Made by a program: the position numbers and the translations under genes. Below, one piece after another: positions 30,909 to 33,283 of a stretch of 33,283 bases of DNA. This DNA comes from Streptomyces torulosus. GTDB lineage: Bacteria; Actinomycetota; Actinomycetes; Streptomycetales; Streptomycetaceae. Position 1 is the stretch's first letter, and each line of letters begins with the position of its first letter. Below the pieces are notes generated by a model that did not search any database, was not told the origin of the DNA, and worked only from the letters and a program-made list of their open reading frames with translations. The stretch covers positions 1 through 33,283 of the forward strand of contig NZ_LIRK01000199.1 of the NCBI RefSeq assembly GCF_001419765.1, read 5' to 3'.

Positions 30909-31255
30909 CCAGCTCAGCCACATACACCTCTGACGGGCTGCGCCACGACGTCGCTGACCCCGTGACGTGGAGCGTTCGTATCTGCGCGGGGCGATGCGGG
31001 ACATGCATCTTCCGGCCCGGCAACCTCATGCACCTGGAACCCGGGCGCGTGGCGGAGATGATCGCGAGTGCCATCGCGGAGGAGGGGCACATCGTCTGCC
31101 ACGCCACGCTCGGCACCAAGGCCCCGGCCATCTGCGCCGGCTTCGCCGCCCACCGGAACGGCAGTGCGCGCTCCCTTGCCCTACGCCTCGCCCGAGCACG
31201 TGTTCTTCGAATCGTATGGGTCCCGGTGGACACCGGAGAGGCGGACCGCTCATGA
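30905..31255 (+). CDS. small Cys-rich phage protein
   Basis: 116 residues from ATG 30905. It carries CAGRCGTCIFRPGNLMHL (Cys at about 27, 31, 34) and later GHIVCHATL and APAICAGF (about 65 and 77), so a metal site, zinc or iron-sulfur, is likely. The CxxCIFRPGNLM segment is one I recognise from other Streptomyces phages, of unknown function. It overlaps both neighbours by four bases (ATGA), tying it to the RusA-like gene. Confidence 0.65.
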   Translation: MTSSATYTSDGLRHDVADPVTWSVRICAGRCGTCIFRPGNLMHLEPGRVAEMIASAIAEEGHIVCHATLGTKAPAICAGFAAHRNGSARSLALRLARARVLRIVWVPVDTGEADRS

Positions 31256-31663
31256 CCCGTGTGGAACATGACTGGTTCGAAGGGCTGCCCGGCCGTCGAT
31301 TCAGGGTCGCTTTACCCCCGCGGCTGGAGCTTCTGAACGCCAACCAGCGACCGCACTTCCACCGGCGTGCCGAGATCACCAGAGTGCTGCGACGTGCCGC
31401 ATGGGCTGCGTCACGCGGGCTCCCACACCTGGAGCGTGTGCACATTATCGGCGAGCAGGCAGAGGAGGGATCCGGCCAACTGGTACCCCTCATTCAAGGC
31501 GTGCGTCGACGGGCTCGTGGATCAGGGAGTCCTGGATGACGACGACCACACGCGTGTCGTCGGCCCGGACATGCGTATCGGTGACGTGGTCGACGGCGGT
31601 CGGCTCGTACTCCACATCCGCGACCTCAGCGATGTGGAAGAGCCCGCTGACCTGCATAAATAG
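31252..31663 (+). pseudogene. RusA-like Holliday junction resolvase, frameshifted
   Basis: The frame from ATG 31252 encodes a RusA-like N-terminus (VALPPRLELLNANQRPHFHRRAEITRVLRRAAWAA, shown here by its key segment ANQRPHFHRRAEI) to about 31465. The rest (RRDPANWYPSFKACVDGLVD, DDDDHTRVVGPDM, LVLHIRDL) continues in the +1 frame to the TAG at 31661-31663. The shift lies in the purine run GAGGAGGGA near 31460-31470. An inserted base, a +1 programmed frameshift or a sequencing error could each explain it. RusA cuts four-way DNA junctions using three Asp residues; here the DxDN motif reads DPAN, lacking the second Asp. Codon 21 (31312-31314) is TTA. Together the parts make about 137 residues, a normal RusA length. 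Confidence 0.7.
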
Positions 31664-31677
31664 AGTCCCTCGCCGGT

Positions 31678-31700
31678 AAGATTTTCCGCTCGAAAATCTT
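31678..31700. terminator. AT-rich 9-bp inverted repeat
   Basis: AAGATTTTC (31678-31686) pairs with GAAAATCTT (31692-31700). It directly precedes the -35-like TTGCCC of element 3 and its right arm is shared with element 2 (GAAAATCT at 25977), so an operator is as likely as a terminator. Confidence 0.45.
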
Positions 31701-31746
31701 GCCCCCCTCCCTAATGCATATAGAATAGAACTATTAGGGAGGGGGG
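31699..31746 (+). promoter_or_regulatory. early promoter-like element 3 inside a 14-bp inverted repeat
   Basis: TTGCCC (31699-31704), 16 bases and TAGAAT (31721-31726) form the promoter; the core TGCATATAGAATAGAA is 31715-31730. The core is enclosed by CCCCCCTCCCTAAT (31702-31715) and its perfect complement ATTAGGGAGGGGGG (31733-31746), which can form a long stem. Confidence 0.7.
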
Positions 31747-31777
31747 AGTCCTCTTCCGTTGCCCTTCGGGAGTGTTC

Positions 31778-32080
31778 GTGAGTAACCCCTTCGGTCTCGA
31801 AGCCATCCTTCGGCGCCTGATCTCCGAACCGATCGGCCCTGAACAAGCCAGGCGGCTGGCTCGGGCGATCTCGGACCTCCTCCAGGAGGTCTGGGAGCAG
31901 CGGTTTCCTGGGGTCGACTACGACGACTGGTGTGAGTCGCTCCCGGAGCCGCTGCTCGACGTCATCATCCAGCTGCTGACCTGGAGTGGGGACGGTCGGA
32001 TCGTGGTGGATCGCCTGCCCGCGGCGGCCGTGGGTCACATCTTCACCGACCTGAAGTCCTTCTCTGTGCCTGCCGGCTGA
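31778..32080 (+). CDS. small helical phage protein of unknown function
   Basis: 100 residues from GTG 31778 (CGGGAG five bases upstream); another GTG two codons earlier is possible. It is all helical (PFGLEAILRRLISEP, PEQARRLARAISDLLQEVW, LPEPLLDVIIQLLTW) with an acidic DYDDW turn. It is the only gene between elements 3 and 4 and so has its own promoter-like unit. No family is recognised. Confidence 0.6.
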   Translation: MSNPFGLEAILRRLISEPIGPEQARRLARAISDLLQEVWEQRFPGVDYDDWCESLPEPLLDVIIQLLTWSGDGRIVVDRLPAAAVGHIFTDLKSFSVPAG

Positions 32081-32095
32081 CGCTGCAAGCCTCGT

Positions 32096-32130
32096 CCGGC
32101 GGTCGGTGGCCACCGTGTCCCGGCCGCCGG
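32096..32130 (+). terminator. nested hairpin after the 31778 gene
   Basis: CCGGCGG (32096-32102) pairs with CCGCCGG (32124-32130), enclosing the perfect palindrome CGGTGGCCACCG (32104-32115). It lies 16 bases after the stop codon. Confidence 0.5.
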
Positions 32131-32183
32131 GCGGACCTACAGCCCCGTCCCATACCCCTGCTCTTCGATGGCAGGGCCGCATT

Positions 32184-32220
32184 GCGCCCCGAATGCATAT
32201 AGAAAAGGAGCATTGGGCGC
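32184..32220 (+). promoter_or_regulatory. early promoter-like element 4 (variant core)
   Basis: The core TGCATATAGAAAAGGA (32194-32209) differs from the other three at two of 16 bases. GCGCCC..AATGC (32184-32196) pairs with GCATT.GGGCGC (32210-32220), so again the core sits in a hairpin loop. No good -35 box is seen. The next ATG is at 32246. Confidence 0.55.
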
Positions 32221-32245
32221 TCTCATCCACACCCCGGAGACATAC

Positions 32246-32605
32246 ATGCCCGCCCATCCCTCGATACCGGCCATCAACACCCCAGAGCACCACCGGGGCG
32301 CCATGATCCTCATCCTGCTGACCTTCGCACCCGACGAAGAGGCCCTCCGCGCTGCCCTGCACCTGGCAGAAAACGCCGCCATCGCCGCGTGGGCGCTCCG
32401 CCCGGAGGACCTCGCGAACCTCACCGTCGAGCAGTACCGGCAGCTCCTCGACTACGCAGCCGCCCCGCAGGTTCTCGACCTCGCCCTGTACCTGGGCGGC
32501 GACAGGAAGCAAATCCGCACCCTCATGGACTTCATCACCGGCGTGATGGCGGACGTCCAAGCGCGCTACCCCACGCCGCGCCTTCGGACCAACGACCAGT
32601 CCTGA
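32246..32605 (+). CDS. small helical phage protein of unknown function
   Basis: 119 residues from ATG 32246, with CCGGAGA six bases upstream. It has an N-terminal PAHPSIPAINTPEHHRGAM, then helices (DEEALRAALHLAENAAIAAWALR, LTVEQYRQLLDYAAAPQVLDLALYLG) and a polar tail. No family is recognised. It directly follows promoter-like element 4. Confidence 0.6.
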   Translation: MPAHPSIPAINTPEHHRGAMILILLTFAPDEEALRAALHLAENAAIAAWALRPEDLANLTVEQYRQLLDYAAAPQVLDLALYLGGDRKQIRTLMDFITGVMADVQARYPTPRLRTNDQS

Positions 32606-32624
32606 CAACCCCCTTGCTCCTCCT

Positions 32625-32636
32625 GACCGACTGGAG
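32625..32636 (+). promoter_or_regulatory. degenerate early start motif (GACCGACTGGAG)
   Basis: It matches GACCTCTTGGAG at 9 of 12 positions and is 6 bases before the ATG at 32643. Confidence 0.4.
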
Positions 32637-32642
32637 AACCAC

Positions 32643-33230
32643 ATGAACCCCGTGACGCAGATCGTGCTGACGGATCTGGTGTGCCGCCTGGGAGTCAGCG
32701 ACGCGGCGATAGAGCGCGCGCTCGTGACAACCCTTCAGCACTTCACCGCGGAATCACGTAACCCCATCGTCGCGCTCACCGGACGCACACCGGCCCAGTA
32801 CCTCGACACGTCGCTCACGACCCCACGCTTCCACGCCATGCTGGCGTCCATCGCCCTCAAGATCGAAGGGCGAGAGGCTGATGCCCGTCTGGCCTGGGAG
32901 GCGTACGTACAACGCGAGATCGCGACTGCGACGCGCGCCCATGAGGCACTGCCGGAATCGGCGCTCCTCGGCGACGTCGAGGCCGTACGCCGAATCGGTC
33001 GCGGACTCGGTTTCGGCGACGACCAGACTGACCAACTCATCCCCGGCATCGTGCTCACGCTGGCTATGGGCTACTACTACCGCCCCGTCGGCGACCGGCA
33101 CCTCACTCTGGCCGAGGCCCTCTCCCGAGTCACCGCCGACGAGCTGGCCGAAATGCTCAGACACGCCTCGCTCTCGGCCGCCGGCCGAACCGACGACGCC
33201 CTGCGGCGCTTCCAGCAGGGATCCCACTGA
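32643..33230 (+). CDS. helical phage protein of unknown function
   Basis: 195 residues from ATG 32643. It is helical throughout (IVLTDLVCRLGVSDAAIERALVTTL, FHAMLASIALKIEGREADARLAWEAYV, TLAEALSRVTADELAEMLRHAS) with a GYYYRPVGDRH turn. The N-terminal segment LGVSDAAIERALVTTLQHF could be a helix-turn-helix. No function is recognised. It ends inside the left arm of the hairpin that closes the window. Confidence 0.6.
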   Translation: MNPVTQIVLTDLVCRLGVSDAAIERALVTTLQHFTAESRNPIVALTGRTPAQYLDTSLTTPRFHAMLASIALKIEGREADARLAWEAYVQREIATATRAHEALPESALLGDVEAVRRIGRGLGFGDDQTDQLIPGIVLTLAMGYYYRPVGDRHLTLAEALSRVTADELAEMLRHASLSAAGRTDDALRRFQQGSH

Positions 33231-33283
33231 CCCGCGGCCCGTGTCGACCATCCTCCTCTGGCCGACACGGGCCGCGGGTCAGT
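33226..33283 (+). terminator. 21-bp perfect inverted repeat
   Basis: Arms 33226-33246 and 33263-33283 are perfectly complementary (outer bases ACTGACCCGCGGCC), with a 16-base loop. The left arm overlaps the stop codon of the last gene, and the window ends at the last base of the right arm, so the stem may be even longer. It is probably a strong terminator of the early operon. Confidence 0.7.

Noticed and set aside
31874..31891. GACCTCC-TCCA-GGAGGTC hairpin inside the 31778 gene
   Set aside because: Its codons encode a plausible helix (DLLQEV), and one such dyad can arise by chance; no similar copy nearby.
1..33283. tRNA or rRNA genes
   Set aside because: TTCGAA-type T-loop strings such as the one near 31277 fall inside genes and lack the acceptor and anticodon stems.

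Overview
The window looks like part of a temperate siphophage or prophage of Streptomyces. The evidence is high GC with GTG/TTG starts, a long tape measure gene, a WhiB-like iron-sulfur protein, and at least one in-frame TTA (bldA-type) codon. No terminase, portal, capsid, integrase, immunity repressor or DNA polymerase is visible, so this is only part of the element. I cannot tell whether it is integrated, or whether the left edge is host DNA or a cargo insertion.

Layout. (1) 1-974, minus strand: a class III nucleotide-cyclase-like protein followed 3 bp later by the start of a membrane protein that runs off the edge. (2) 1502-16333, plus strand: head-tail connectors (two tandem paralogues, an unknown protein, an HK97 gp10-like protein), tail terminator, major tail protein, two tail assembly chaperones joined by a -1 frameshift at GGGAAAA, a 1607-residue tape measure, Dit-like protein, two further tail proteins and a long repeat-rich tail fibre. 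(3) 16416-17912: lysis genes, namely a coiled-coil membrane protein, a zinc amidase endolysin with a C-terminal wall-binding domain, and a holin. (4) 18159-20877, minus strand: a lower-GC three-gene cargo operon encoding a zinc-ribbon/NTF2-like membrane protein, a zinc-ribbon RDD membrane protein and a secreted neprosin-like putative glutamic peptidase. (5) 21463-33230, plus strand: early genes, with a tandem-HTH protein, a Sak4-like ATPase, a Cas4/RecB-like 4Fe-4S exonuclease, a winged-helix replication initiator, a cytosine-C5 methyltransferase with an unusual motif IV, a WhiB-like protein, a frameshifted RusA-like resolvase and many small unknown proteins.

The main non-coding structure is in the early region. 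A cluster of five 20-bp dyad repeats lies inside the replication initiator gene in different reading frames, followed by a polypyrimidine tract, and looks like a lambda-O-style origin. Four copies of TGCATATAGAATAGAA (one variant), each in or beside inverted repeats, look like shared early promoter/operator elements. Six copies of GACCTCTTGGAG (one degenerate) precede early genes as a start-associated ribosome-binding motif, and two late genes carry a different hairpin-enclosed start motif. GC-rich hairpins separate many early genes.

Reading these together: the tail and lysis genes form a late operon. The inverted cargo operon is placed where lysogenic-conversion genes usually sit. The early operon supplies origin recognition, recombination, DNA methylation and host-type transcriptional control. 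All functional names come from motif recognition by eye; no database search was run.
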